Numbered from the stretch's first letter, positions 12,603-25,600 are shown. The stretch is DNA of 64,000 bases from Serinus canaria (GCF_022539315.1 NC_066316.1:101550179-101614178), one strand, 5' to 3'. A program made the numbers and translations. Notes: generated by a model from the letters alone, not told the origin.

Positions 12603-14666
12603 TTTATCATCCTGCAGTAAATATTATGATTTCACTGACATTTGTTCATAATTAGCTTTAGGTGGTGGATGGGTGAGAACATTGACTAGTTGTTGACAGG
12701 CCTTCTGCAGGCTCCTTAATGGCATCTTCTGGGGTCAGACTGCTTTGAAATTTCTGTAAATTCCTATAGGGTTCATCATAATATGAGAGGAAAGGATTGT
12801 AACTGCTGTGGAAAAGCACCAGATTTTTAAGGAGAATTTCTGCACATCCTTTAGAGATCTAGTCCTAGTACAGATTGTTAACTATACTACCTTAATTAAC
12901 ATTTGGCAGAAGAATCACATCTGTTAATTGCTTAAAGTCAGTATTGACAAAAATATTTGGAATATTCCTTGAGATATTGATTAAAATAAAAATTAAGTCA
13001 AATATTATCCATATTTACAAGTGACATGTTTCCAGTCATATTATATATTATAAAGTAAAATCAGGGATATATCAGATATTTGTTTTGTTTTCATAAAATA
13101 AAAAAAGAGCCTTGAGGTCTGTTGTCAATGGGATCTGACAATGGCTTGGAAACTGCCTAGCAGATTTGCAAGAGGCTGGAGCTGTGACATCTCCATGCCT
13201 AAGGGACAGTGCAGAGCCACTGGCAGCTGGGCAGAGTTGTGGAGTCCGTGCAGAGTTCAGAGACTGGCTTTGCATGTCCCTGATGCCACTGTGGAGGGAG
13301 CTGTGCCCTTGCTGGCAAACCCAGTGAAAACTCCTGGCTGTTGCCCTGGTGCAGAACTTCCAGGATGGTTCCTCAGGGATGGTCATTCCCTTTTTGGTGC
13401 ACTGCTGTCCTGTCCCATGGCAGATCTAACTTCATGTTTAATTCTGACCTTTTAAACACATCACTGTGCTGACATTTGTTCCTCTTTTTATTTTCCTCTT
13501 TCATCAATGCAGAAAATAACTGTTATAATCCCAGGCCTAGGGAAAGATCAGGACAGATGTCCAAAGTTACTGATAATAAAACTACAGCTCCTGAACCCTC
13601 TCCCTTCAGTGGGAGATCAGATCTCACTACATTTTAAATGCAAGAAATCTTTATTACATTCTGTATCCTAACTATGTAAATAGCAGAAGCAGAATAAACA
13701 GTGTGGAACAAAAAATGTGATTTCTTTTGCTAAAATATTTGGAAGCATGAAGCAGCTGTATCCTCCTCTTGAACTGAAATGGGGCAAAGAGTGAGTGCAG
13801 AATCTTCATGACAGCTCCTTGCTTTAAATAATGCTGCTAGTGCCTAGGACCCAAGCACTGGATGCAGTAGATATATTGCTGTGTTCCAAAGCAATCATAC
13901 AATGTCATAAGGTAATTTAACCTGTGTAAACCCCTAGAATCTGTCTACTCTCAGCAAGTGCGCTGGTGACATAAAAAAGCTGCTAGAAAAATGTGCCATT
14001 GTAAGAGCCTGTAGAAAATTTGGATTGTGACAAATTTTCCATTGACAATATGCTTTTATTTGCTAAGCAGTAGCTTTTCTCAGTTGCAATATATGTGTAC
14101 AAGCACGTATGTATTTTTCAAATAAAAAGAAATTAAAAGATTTTCAGGACTGTTATCAACAACATATATAATTGCACTGAGGTAATTTTCTGTGTCTTTA
14201 AGGCCTAAACTAAGAGTTTCACTGGTAGAAATGGATAATAGTAAATTTTATTTTGTTTTGGGGGGAGCGATGGCAAAGGAGTAAGAGTATTGAGTAAATT
14301 AAACTCATTATTTAAAACAGCCCCCAGTCCTGATCTATCTCCCTCTGTGATAGACTTCATGTGACTAAGCCACATGCCCACATCTGATGACCTTAGGATC
14401 CAAAAAAACCATTTTGCAGGTTTTTTTCAGGTATGGTGCAACCTGCCTGCTGCCTCGCATGAGTGAGAGTTAGGGATGCTTGCATTTGGGAAATGGGTAG
14501 ATTTAATGATATTGCCTCCTAGCAGGTAGACTGTCCCCCAAGATTGCCCTAGGAGTTTTCTTGGAGACATATTGTTGGAAATTTCCAGAAACAGGCAGGG
14601 AAAATAACAGTCCTAAGGGTAGGAAAAGGGTCTCAGTGCTGAGTCCCCCCTGGATGTTTCTCATTC
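12603..14666. other. Non-coding DNA with a GC-richer patch
   Basis: About 13,140-13,460 is GC-richer than its surroundings and is open in one frame on each strand (13,141-13,455 on +, 13,072-13,386 on -). Neither product is recognisable, and overlapping opposite-strand frames of similar length argue for base composition rather than coding. The rest is AT-rich with nothing identifiable. Confidence 0.6.
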
Positions 14667-14701
14667 TGCAGTGCAGACATGTGAAGACTGTCTGCACTGC
14701 A
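14667..14701. repeat. 13-bp perfect inverted repeat (hairpin)
   Basis: Arms 14,667-14,679 (TGCAGTGCAGACA) and 14,689-14,701 (TGTCTGCACTGCA) are exact reverse complements around a 9-base loop. The right arm overlaps the start of a 22-bp tandem duplication at 14,693-14,736. The combination looks like a local replication error rather than a functional RNA. Confidence 0.85.
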
Positions 14702-14736
14702 ATTTGTATCCCATTGCACTGCAATTTGTTCCCATC
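14693..14736. repeat. 22-bp tandem duplication, two copies
   Basis: Two adjacent copies begin TGCACTGCAATTTGT at 14,693 and 14,715, differing only by small indels at the right end (TATCCCAT versus TCCCATC). Confidence 0.9.
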
Positions 14737-17700
14737 ACAGAGAAGGAGGAGGAAGAGGAGGACAAGAAGGAAGAGGAGGCAGTTGTGGGTTATCCAAATA
14801 ATTAGGTCAGTCCAGCAGAGCTGAGAAGATGTCCAGATGAGGCAGCCTGAAAGATAAAAGAAGTCAGAAATTGAGAGACAAATTTTCCTTATTCAAATCC
14901 TCCAGATTCCATCCATAGCCATGATGTGGGGACCGCCATGTTAGTCCTCAAAGTGATGAGAGGCACAACAAATAGATTAAACAAAATCAGTTGAACAGAC
15001 CATATTAGTCAAATTAAAAGTATTGACTGTAGAAGATCTTTGGACACTTCTGTATTGCAATGGTCATGTAGAAAGTAGAAGTCTATCAGATAAGAAGTCT
15101 TCTATTCCCAGAATCATTCATAGCTTCCAAGAACTATATCAAAAATGATTGAAGTAGAATTAAAAAAGACTGCTATGGTAGAACTATGTTACAAATACAA
15201 ATTACATTATATCATCTTATTAATTTAATTATATTTTCAACATCAATCATGGTCTCACTTCACTAGGGAGAGTCTCAGTAGCAACAGACTTTATCTTAAG
15301 ACCAGAAATAAAATGTAATTTTGGATTAAGGCAGAGAATGATTGTGATCTGCAGTATTTTTTCCTGAATATTTAGAAGTTTTCATTAGGGTACATAATCA
15401 CCTATTTAAAATACTTCAGAAATTAAATCAACCTAAAAGTAAGATTTAAAAACAGGAATATTCAAAAGCAGTTGCTAAATTAATTTCATGTGCAGACAAG
15501 GTCCCAAGAAGCCAGTAAAAAGGTAAAGAGTATCAAAGAGTATGCTGAAAGGAGGGGAAGAAAATATTAAATAGAAATACAAATGGAATCTGACAGGAGG
15601 TTGAGTCTGAGTATTTATAGGTGACAGGGTGTTAATGTATTATGCAAAAGGAAATACAAAGTTGGTTTCTTTTTCCAGATATTACACACAGAAAGCAGTT
15701 TAGTAGGAGCATATTCTATTGACAATGCCATGTTCCTTCTACAGCTAAAATGAAAGGATGTTTATAGGATCTTTATTATCCTGTATAATTCCTCAGGTGA
15801 GTGGAGAAGGGCTGGTGAGTGCATTTCCAGGGAAGATGCCTGAAGCAGCATGACCATTATAATGCTTTGTGCCATTCTAGTGTTGACTTTTGCTAGTCCA
15901 TCTTCAAAAATTGGTGCTATTTTCTAACAAAGGTGAGTCCTTCAGATTGTGTTGAGGGGTTAATGCTTTATGACACACAACTGCAGGTTTAACTTTAGAG
16001 CTGCTTAGTGGAAGAGAAGCAGATGTTAATGTCTGAAATTGTGTGGCCAGTTGCTAATGGACCAAATGAGGCATCCCATAAGCAAGTCTTCTTCAACATA
16101 AAGACAGGGTTCCCGTGTTGTGATAAACCACTTAAAAATTAAAAGGTCACAGTGTGAGTCTACCTGATTTGTCATGCTCTTTATGCCATATGAAACATGC
16201 TGTAGTCTCCTGCTCAGCTGTTGCTATGGTTCCCACCATGGTTTTAGGTGTGGGACAGAAAGTCATCCCATCCTTTCTTCAGTGCTCCCTTTCCCTGGTG
16301 GCAATTTATGGCAACCACTACGTCAGTGCTGGTATGAGATTTGCTCAAGAAAGGATTCCCACAGCTTTTGATGTGGATTCATATTCCAGGTAATCTGAAA
16401 TCAATTTTACCCAGAAGGATACTTTGGAAAAACTATCACATATGCTCTGCTAATAACATACAGCTATTTTTTTCAAGTTATCATGTAGGGCTTTTCACTT
16501 TCTTTGACTCTAAGGTCAGCATCCTTTTAATGGGAAATATGGATGCTACAGCTTTTCAGCATGCTTTCATCCCATTTGATTAGCTATGTGAAAGCATTCT
16601 GCATTTCTGCATGAAAACTCTCATTTATACAGAAACAGTTTACCCAACTTGCAGATCAGTCACTGGTGCTTGCTCTGCTTTAACTTCGATATGACTCGAA
16701 GCATAGCAGCCAGTAAATGTATTTATTTTGCTTCCAAGGCAAGCAGTAAAGCCTAAGACAACTGCCTGTCAGTAACAGACCTGTTAGCATAGCAGTAAGC
16801 TGTGTTCCTGGAAGCTGGAGTTTTCAAGGTTACAGGGAAAAGACAAATAGCTCTATTCCATGTCAGCTGCTATCCAGAAAGATTTCTTAATTTTGCCTGA
16901 ACACAAGCTCTGCAGGAGATGTGCTAACTCCTGCAGATCCTCTTGTGGGCGTTACTGCTAGCAAAAAACCACAGAAAATTCATTCTACAATACCATAGCA
17001 CACTGGGAGTTAGAAGTAAAGAAGGAAAGAAAAAAAGCTTGTTTTTTTCAGACTGAAAAGATTATATTTTCTAATAAAATACTTAGCCTTAAACCCAAAA
17101 TCCTTTCAATGAACATTTCATGTCTCATATATTCACTTTTTTTAATGCTCTACTCTTGTTTGGTATCATCATTCTCAGAAACACCTAATTTTCCAGAAAG
17201 GAACATTATTACCATCTTCTCCTCAAATCTCTAATTAAAATGTATATTTGTTATAGTTTAAGCATTAATGTGTACATAAATTGCTGTTCACTAAAACCAC
17301 CATGGCATGACAGCTTCTTAGAATCTTACCATAATTAAAGTACGCTGACCAATATAGAAAATAAATATGTAGTTGCTTGCTTCCAAGCACTGCATCTTTG
17401 AGAAATCATATGATTACAGGAAATATCAGTCTTTTCTAAAAGACGTAGGTCTGAGCCCTCTTGATATTGGAGAAAAGGCCTAAAAATATGATGAGGTGCA
17501 ACTAAAGGGTGCACAAACTAGACTAAATAAAATGAGGAATACTGACGCTGCATTGTAGGAGCACTACTACTATATACAAGCATATTGAGCTGCTCATTTT
17601 TGTTGGGGTCATTAGGTTTGTAATTAAGGCTGAATGTTTGAGAATAGCCTCTACATAAGTATAATTCTAGGGCCAAGATAGAAAGACTTAAGTCTTTAAA

Positions 17701-19118
17701 ATCCTTTCTGTGGCATGAAGCTTGCAGCCAGACTCACATGTCAGAATGTGAAGCCTGAAGCTGCAGAAGGTTAACAGCCTCTATGCTCTTTGAGTCTTTG
17801 ATGTTTATTAAATAGAGTGAGTTTCATAGAATTAGTCCTCTAAAATTGCTGTCTCCTTTAGCTGGTCTCTTTCTCCAGCTTAGTCTTCTGTTCCTGTGCT
17901 TTGATAATTCTGTTCGCAGAGCAGCCTCATGAAGCATGCAAGAAATGTGCATATAATAAAGCTATCTTGAGCAGTTGCTTGGTAACTCTATGTGTTAAAA
18001 TGCTTCTAATATTCAAGAGATACATGGATTACAACAATAAAAATACAGGGATACAGCAGGGAATCACTAACAGCTGTTTGGGATTTAACACCCACATCCA
18101 GATGCTTGAAAAAAACATGTTGTACTAATAAGTGGATTATTAGCTGTTTGAGTAATTGCTTTGGATTTAGCATAATGATGATTTTTCAAAAAATTTTTGC
18201 TTTTATTTATACTACCTAAAAGAAAAATTGTAGGATTTCCCTTCAGTTACTGTATTGGATCCTTGCCTGGCTCTGAAGCTTCTGTGGAAGCAGCCACAGT
18301 CTGTGATGGGGCACCCGACCAGCTCTGCAGGGCAGGATCAAGACAGACCCCTGAGAAGTCAGAGACCTGCTTTCTAATCCATGCTCCAAAGACTATTAAG
18401 GTGTCTTTGTACAAACCTGGACAGATCAGTCAGAAAAGATTAGAAGGATATTGTACACTAGTGGACAAGATATTATTGGAAATTAAAAAAATAAAAAGGT
18501 GAAGCTGGAGAGGCCTAACTTTTTAACTTTCTAACTTTTGAACTATTTATTTGCTGGGACTTCAGTGCCAGCTTCAGTATTTTTATGGAAGATACCATTT
18601 TGTGTAGTTTATTAACATATTTGCAAAAAATATCCAATAGAGGTTTCTTCCCCAAAAGTTCATTATCTTCTGTGTTGACATATCTGGCAACAGCAATAGC
18701 AACAGCAACACAAAAAGTGTTCCAGTCCTCTTTTTAAAGACTTTCCCACAGGTCATTGCTCCTAATTAATCTCCAATGGCTTTGTCCTAGTAGGAGATTA
18801 GGTTTCACAATGGGAAGATAACCTTAATGTCTACTGACACTTTTGGGGAGACTGGGTGGTGGTGGTTCCTCTAATTTGGGATTGATTTTTTAATTTGATA
18901 TTATGAAATATTACTGTTTGAATATTTTTTTCCACTTTTATCAGTTATGATGAACACATATTTAGTGGCAAGCATAGCCACAGTAGCCAGCTGAATGAAA
19001 TCCCTGAACTCTCTCTGTGAAATGGACAGAAAGGGTAGGTACCTCCTCCTAATGCACTTCATCATTGTGAGCCATGTGGCTCAAAGAGGATGAGTTATAC
19101 TCTGAAAATGTGCATATG
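14737..19118. other. Non-coding DNA, no gene seen
   Basis: AT-rich sequence with a purine-rich patch at about 14,741-14,782. The longest open frames are about 100 codons (for example 18,197-18,502) and match nothing I recognise. The frame at 16,154-16,393 ends just at a CAG/GTAATC that could mimic a splice donor, but no acceptor or domain supports an exon. No transposon was recognised. Confidence 0.6.
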
Positions 19119-20417
19119 TGTGGTCTCTATTCAGACCCCTAAACTCGTGGTTTGGGATGTCCCACTCTGCATGGTGGACAATTGCAACAGGTCTTGGCAC
19201 ATCACGCACCGTCTGTAGCGGCAGCTGGAGGCATCTCTAGGCTAACTCAGATGGACAGGAGTGCTTAGGCTCAGACAGCTGAATTGTCTGTTGGCTCTCT
19301 GTTTTGGATAGAGAGCAAATGTTTTGGATTTGCGTGGCAGTGTTCTCACAGCAGAGGGTCCAATAGGGAGAGCTTCCCTGAGAAGCTGCCAGGAGCTTCC
19401 TCACATCCCACAGAGCCAAGGCCAGCGGCTCCAAGAGGGACCCACTGCAGGCCAAGGCCAGGCCAGTCAGCACTGGTGGCAACAGCTCTGAGACATCCTA
19501 TTTTAGAAGGAAAAAGAAACTTATTGGGCAGAAGCAATTGTGGACATAGAAAAATAGAGTGGGGTGAGAACACATGAGAACAGCAAGCCTGAGGATCCCA
19601 AGGTTGGTGCAGAAGGATGGGTGCGTCAGGCAGAGATTTTCCTGCAGCCCTTGGTGCAGCCCCTGGTGGGGCAGCTTGGCCCTGCAGCCCAAGGAGATCC
19701 ATGGGGGAGCGGAGATCCACCTGGAGCCCTTGGTGGATGCCCACACCAGAGCAGAGGGGGCCTGAAGGAGGCTGTGACCCTGTGGGAAGCCCTGGAAAAG
19801 GCTCCTGGCAGGACCTATGGCCCTGTGGAGAGAGGAGCCCACACTGGAGGAGGTTTGCTGGCAGCACTTGTGACCCCACAGTGGAGCAGCCTGTTCTTGA
19901 GGGACTGCATCCCTTGGGAGGGATCCACTCTGGGGACCCACCCACAAGGAGCTGCAGCCCATGGGGAGGTCTCATGTTGCCGAAGTTCTTGGAAGCCTGT
20001 CTCCTGTGGGAGGGACCCCACGCTGGAGCAGAGGAAGGATTCCTCTCCCTGAGGGGGAAGCAACAGGAGAAACAGCATGTGATGAACTGACCATAGCCCC
20101 CCTTCCACACCTCCCTGAGCCGCTGGGAGGGGGGAATAAAGAACTGTGAATTAAGCCAGAGAGGGAGGTAGGGGTAAGGGGAAAAAATTGTTTTACTTGT
20201 TGTAAATTGTTAAAATTTGTTTTACTTCTTAATATCCTGCTCTGCTTTTGATTGGTAATAAGTTTAAGTAATTTCCCAGGCCCAGTCTGTTCTGCCCCTG
20301 ACAGGCACTGGGGAGTGATCTCTCCCTGCCCTTATCTCAATCATAACATTTTCTTACCCCTGCCCAGGTGAGGAGGGCAGTGATAGAGTGGCTTTGGTGG
20401 GCATCCAAAATACCACA
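19119..20417 (+). mobile_element. Solitary avian endogenous-retrovirus LTR
   Basis: A GC-rich block in AT-rich surroundings that I recognise as an avian ERV LTR (probably ERVL-like; family name not certain). Landmarks are 'GGGACCCACTGCAGGCCAAG' near 19,436, 'CAGTCAGCACTGGTGG' near 19,467, a series of degenerate internal repeats built on 'GTGG...GACCCACGCTGGAGCAG' (19,640-20,035), 'TTGATTGGTAATAAG' near 20,248 as a likely remnant polyadenylation region, and 'GAGGAGGGCAGTGATAGAG' near 20,370 followed by 'GGTGGGCA'. The proposed ends TGTGGT (19,119) and ACCACA (20,417) are complementary, but I found no clear target-site duplication, so the 5' end is tentative. No internal viral genes lie on either side, so it is a solo LTR left by recombination. 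A 254-codon antisense frame (19,346-20,110) is a composition artefact. Confidence 0.75.
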
Positions 20418-21633
20418 GCAAGAGATAGAAGTCAGGAAAAATAAATCAAATTAAATGCATAGAGAATCAAGTGAAATTGGCGTGATGGATGGCAATGTTG
20501 TGTAGATGTGATAAAAGTTTTGTACCATAGAAAAAAACTCTCCCTTCTATCCCATGTACTTTTTCCAGAATTAATTATCTGATTACTTTAAGGTGCTTAC
20601 CTGTCTTTTATTACAAAAGAAGTTGTGATAGCCCTGGAACCAGTGAATATTGTGAAGAAAAATAATTTCAGTTTTCTTCATTTTTTCACAGAGATGTAAT
20701 GTCAGTAATATCAAAATTATAGAATGCTGTCACCTGTCCCCTTTTCTGACCTTTAGTCATTATCTTTTCCCATTTCACTATTATTCTCTGTTGATAAATA
20801 GTACAATAGCAATTCCATCAGCATTAGGCCTTTCATAATGCTGAATAGGGTGTAACATAGTAGACAACAAGAAATAGAGGCCAAGATGATGTGGCTGAAG
20901 GGTAAAGGAAAGACAGAATATAGGCAATACTCACCTGTCACATGAAGTCACCCTTTTAGAGGAGAGGTGCTATGCAAATACAGAATACTACAGCAAAAAG
21001 AAATAATCTTAGCTGTCTGAACTCTCATAACAATTAAAATTTATTTACTCAAGCAAATAAGAAAATCAAGATTTAGTGAGCATTTACAGAGGCACAAAAA
21101 TCTAACTTTTTGTAACATTCTTCTGCATGTTAACAGTTAAAATATTCTACTGCTCCATTTTAATGCTTCTTGAATGGTGTCCAATAATGTTATGGATACT
21201 AGAAGTTATGGACCAGATAATGAGACTGTATAGAGAAAAACCCAACTTTGTTCTAAGAGTACTGAATTTTTATCTGGAGTTGCTAGAGCTCAAAGCTATT
21301 TAATGAAAGTATTTTCCCTTTATGGATCAAGTGATGAGAAATGCATCCTTGCACAACTCATTTTATGAAAGAGATTGCTTACATTATAATATATAGACTT
21401 GATTACCACAGATATAGCTTTTATTTGCTGGGCAAAGCTAATGCCCATATAATTGTCATTAGATCAATCATAATATAGTAACAATAATTAGATATATTTT
21501 AGTTTTAAAGTTATTCTCAAATAAAAACCCCCACCTTTGGTAACTTTATCAGCCTGATAGAATCAAGGAATTCATATTATTATAGCAACTACCATACGTG
21601 GTTCTACCTTAATGAAATACTTTGAATGTAAAA
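20418..21633. other. Non-coding DNA between LTR and CR1
   Basis: AT-rich, with no open frame above 62 codons on the listed strands and no recognised repeat. It simply separates the solo LTR from the nested CR1 pair. Confidence 0.7.
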
Positions 21634-22190
21634 TCATAAAACTGTAGAATAGATTTCCTTTAAAGGGACAGTGAAGACCATTGAGTTCCATTCCCTGCCA
21701 TAGGCAGGGACACCTTCCACTAGGCCAGGTTGCTCAAAACCCCATCCAACTGCCTTGAACACTGACAGGAATGGGGAATTCAAGACTTCTCTGGGCAACC
21801 TGTGCCAATGTCTGATCAACCCCATAATGAAGAATTTCTTCCTTGTGTCTGATGTAAACCTGCCCTCTTTCAGGTTGAAGCCATTTTCCCTTCTCCTATT
21901 GCCACTTGTCCTTTTAAAAATCCCTCTCCAGCTCATTAGAATCCCTTTAGATACCAAAAGGTGCCATAAGGTCTTCCAGAATCTTTTTATTCTCCAGTCT
22001 GAACAACCCCAACTCTCTCAGCCTGTCTTCATAGGAGATGTGCTCAAACCTTCTGAACAACTTTGTGACCTCATCTGGACTTGCTCCAACAGATCCATGT
22101 CCTTGTTATGCTGAGAACTCCAGAGCAGGACATAGCACTCCAGGTGAGGGCTCATGAGAGCCTTGCTCCACTGGTCACAGTGCTCATTGC
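21634..22190 (-). mobile_element. CR1 LINE (host copy), 3' part
   Basis: Minus-strand CR1. Read on the + strand it gives the reversed 3' UTR: 'CCATAGGCAGGGACACCTTC' near 21,698, 'GGTTGCTCAAAACCCCATCC' near 21,728, 'TCTCTGGGCAACCTGTGCCA' near 21,788, 'CAACCCCAACTCTCTCAGCC' near 22,004 and 'AGGACATAGCACTCCAGGTG' near 22,127. The 3' end is at the low coordinate and lacks a clean terminal octamer. The element stops matching near 22,165, a short unclear segment follows, and the same element resumes at about 22,397 after an inserted second CR1. Confidence 0.9.
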
Positions 22191-22396
22191 AGACTCATGG
22201 GGGTTGGAAGAGATATTCAAGATAATGTAGTCAACCCAAAACCAATAAAATCACCCCTAAACCATATCCCCAAACATCACATCCAGACACCTCTTGAACA
22301 CTTCCAGAGATGGTGACTCCTCCACCTTCCTGGGCACCTTATTCCAGTGTCTAACACCTCTCTTTTTCCCTCCATTATCTAATCTGAACCATATAA
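22191..22396 (-). mobile_element. CR1 LINE inserted into another CR1
   Basis: This is a different CR1 subfamily from its surroundings. The + strand reads 'GGGGTTGGAAGAGATATTCA' near 22,199, 'CTAAACCATATCCCCAAACA' near 22,256, 'GAGATGGTGACTCCTCCACC' near 22,306 and 'ATCTAATCTGAACC' near 22,377. It is about 200 bases of 3' UTR, heavily 5'-truncated, on the same strand as the host element. It splits the host CR1 and is therefore the younger insertion. An apparent 81-codon frame (22,257-22,502, - strand) is a chimera across the junction. Confidence 0.82.
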
Positions 22397-22670
22397 TCTT
22401 TTGATGCAGCCCAGGAAGTGACTGGCTTTCTAGGACGTGAGGGCACACGTCCAGGTTTTCATCCACAAGCACTCCCAAGTCCTTTTTCCCAGGGCTGCTC
22501 ACAATCCATTCTCCACCCAGCCTGTAGTTGTGCTTGGGATTGCCCTGGGCCAGGTGCAGGACCTTGCACTTGGCTTTGTTGATCCAGCTTCATGAGGTTT
22601 GCACAGGTGTTTGATCACATCACACAGCCTGGGGTCAGCGTCAATAGCAAACTGGCTGAGATTGAGCTCA
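22397..22670 (-). mobile_element. CR1 LINE (host copy), coding remnant
   Basis: Resumption of the CR1 begun at 21,634. The + strand reads 'TTTTGATGCAGCCCAGGAAG' near 22,397, then 'CCACAAGCACTCCCAAGTCC' near 22,463, 'GGCCAGGTGCAGGACCTTGC' near 22,548, and 'GCTGAGATTGAGCTCAAT' at the end. On the minus strand this corresponds to the region C-terminal to the reverse transcriptase, with '[13 protein letters not shown]' still legible. The element is 5'-truncated at about 22,670. A stretch of roughly 50-100 bases expected in the resumed part is missing relative to memory of the family. Confidence 0.85.
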
Positions 22671-25600
22671 ATATATTTATAAAAGTATTGTCATTACATG
22701 ATTACAGAAAATGTGACTATTTATTGATTGTATGGTCAATTTTATTTGTGAATAGTTGACAAGTATTCTGGTTGTGGTTGTTTTATATTGTCATATTTGC
22801 CAACTTTTGAGTTGTTTGGGTCTACTTTTTCATCAGTATGCCATCTACAGTCATTAGATAATTATGGCTTGGTTGTCTGGATAAAGATATTTGTAATGAC
22901 ACAGAGAAGGGAGATTTAATTAATAGCCCATAAATAATATAATTTTCCCAATCTGATATAGTTACACCAGAAGGCTTTGAAGTAATCTTAATTTCTATAC
23001 ACACCAAGTCAAATTTCCATCTCTTTCCCCAGTCACCAGTTGTTTCAGTACTATGACTGATAATAATAAATTGTGTACTTATAGTAAAAGGCTCTGAACA
23101 GTTGCATTACTCTTTTTACCTTCACAGTTTCACACCTTGATCTGCAACTTAAATTGTTAAGAAATTTCACAAGAAATTTCAGTTGGATGACTCTTGCCTG
23201 CAACAAATCTGCACACATAGAAATGTGGGAAACTCTTTGGTTTGTGCATGTTTGTTTATTTGGTACACTTCAGATGGCTACAGACAGAGAAAGAAGAAAA
23301 TCAGAAAATAAAACCTCAAAGAATGGAAAATTCAGTATTATCTTTAAAAGTCATACAGGATGTCATTTTTATTTCTGCAGTAGAAGCCAAAGAGCTCATT
23401 TGGCATTAACTGATTATTTCTAATCACCTTCTCTCTTTCACTAAAAAGCCATGTTCATGTTTTCTCCAATACTTAGCCTGGCTGGGGTCTAATGAAGCTT
23501 AGGAAATCTTGAAAGTTGTTTTAAACAGAACAGAGAATTCTGTAGCCAACTTACAGTATTAACTTTGGTCTTTCTAGTCCTGATTATGTGCATTAATCAT
23601 AACATTATCACTATTCTTATCAGCACTTTCTCAGAATTAGGTCTGTCTGAAAGGTGTCAAAACTGTTAATTAAAACCAGAGATAATCATAACAATCTGGG
23701 ATCTTTGACAGAACCACCACCCCCTCCCATCACAACCCTTTTCGGAGGGAACTGCTGGGAAATGTACTATAGTTCTGCAAGAAATGTTTCATCTACAGAG
23801 GAAAGAGAAATCATAAATCTTTCTTCATATGTGTCAAGGAGCATAATTGCTTTTTTCTTTTTATTTCTTCTACTATGGTCTGTATATCCATGGTATCTAA
23901 CATTGAAGCTATAAGTCATTTATCAAAGACAGAAGGAAATTACAGGAAAGGAAGTAGGACAACATTCTAGCATTAGAGTGCTAATGGATGGGTGCTTTCT
24001 GTAGTTTGTGTCAAATTTACTGAATAATAGGGGAAATAATTCATGTTTCCTTGGTTACAAATTTCTCTACTTGAGGCATTAGAATTTGAAGGTCAAGTGC
24101 AGACTAAAAGAATACAGGTTAATATAGTCCAGACTGAATTTCTGGATCTCCTTCCAGAACAGGATAAAAATCTATTTATGTGTTGAGACCCAGTCAGATT
24201 CTTCATAAATCAGAGGTCTAATATTTGAGATTGAAAACATGATCATCCCCCTGTCTCAGGCAGCAGGATCATTTTGCCATAACCAAGGAAGTAGCCAAAT
24301 TGACAAAACAACTTGTAAATCTTCAAGAAGTCCCACTCATAGTGTCCAGAACAAGCATATAATGAGCACCAGCAATAGTGAACCAAATTAGAAAACAACA
24401 AATCAAAACTAAAACAATCTGATTTTCAGCAAGGTTTTCTTTAGCCAGTACTACAGATAAGGACACTCAGGTGTGTTGGGGTATTGGGATAACCACAAGT
24501 GTCTGAAAAATAGCTCTAGGGAGGAAGGTCCCCCAGCCATGCTCCAGGATTGGGAATCATCTCTCCATCTGGGGGGCTCATGGAGCAGGGAAGAGCCCAT
24601 GAACACCTCCCATCAGGAACCAGTGCTCAGTACCAAGGCTCCCAGCAGGACAAAGAGGTTGTGTACCCATGGTGTGGACCCATGTAACCCAACTGGCTTC
24701 TCTTCCCCACTGCACCATCTCCACCACAGCCCAGGGAAGTCATCTCACTAACAAAACTGAAAATATCTGTGATTTAAGTGCTTTAGTATCCAAATATATT
24801 TACTGTCCTCACAGTTATTTGTGTTCATGTTTGACATATGCAGGGTCTGATGTACTTAGGAAAAGGGGAGTCAGTGGAAGCAAATCTAATACAACTGCAA
24901 GCTCTAGGAGCTTGGAGACAGGAAATGGATGGTTATTCACCACTTTGATCCTTTTTGGAGATGAATGCTATTGAAAAACTCTCAGATCTGAGTGAGGAAT
25001 CTGCAAGTGAAATGTGCTGACACTGTGACTGCTTGCACTTTGAGAGAAAGAAAAGACAATTTAGAGACATCTTTTCATGTGGCTGCTTGCATTAGCATGA
25101 TCTGTTCAGTACAAACTCAAATTTTCCCACTCTTTTGCATAGAAATGATTTTAATTATTTTTTATTTAAATGCAAAAATCTTAATGAAAAGTTTCTCAGA
25201 TTCTACTTGACTTAGATAAAGTATATAATTAAGCAGGGACAAAATGCCAAATGAAACAGAAATTATCAGTGTGATAGAAAGCAATCTGCCTTTTACTTAT
25301 CTAGCTGACCCTTATGTGTTGGCTGAGCACTATCTCTGAGCCTCCACTATCTTATTGGCATTTGTAACCTTGCACAGAGAGCAGTAATTTGCAGTAAATC
25401 TCCTCACACAGGGTTATATTCAGAGTGAATTCTTATCTGAATGGTGCAGTGAATACTGATGCTAAAACACCAAGCTTTCATGCTTGCCAATAAGAAACCA
25501 ACAATTTCACAACTTCCCTCCAAAAGATAAAGGCAAAATCAACAGTTAGGAGGAAAAAAAGAAAAAAAAAGAAGTAGGGCTTAAAGATAAGTACCTAGGA

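Noticed and set aside
13072..13455. Frames of 104 codons on each strand
   Set aside because: Overlapping on opposite strands in a GC-richer patch, no domain, no splice context.
16154..16393. 79-codon frame ending at CAG/GTAATC, like an exon with a splice donor
   Set aside because: No recognisable protein similarity, no clear acceptor; a stop lies in the donor itself and donor-like hexamers are common.
19346..20110. 254-codon minus-strand frame, longest in the window
   Set aside because: Lies antisense within a solitary LTR; several other long frames overlap it on both strands, as expected for GC-rich repeat DNA. No domain recognised.
22257..22502. 81-codon minus frame with a CR1-like start
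   Set aside because: Chimeric reading across the junction of two nested CR1 copies; not a gene.
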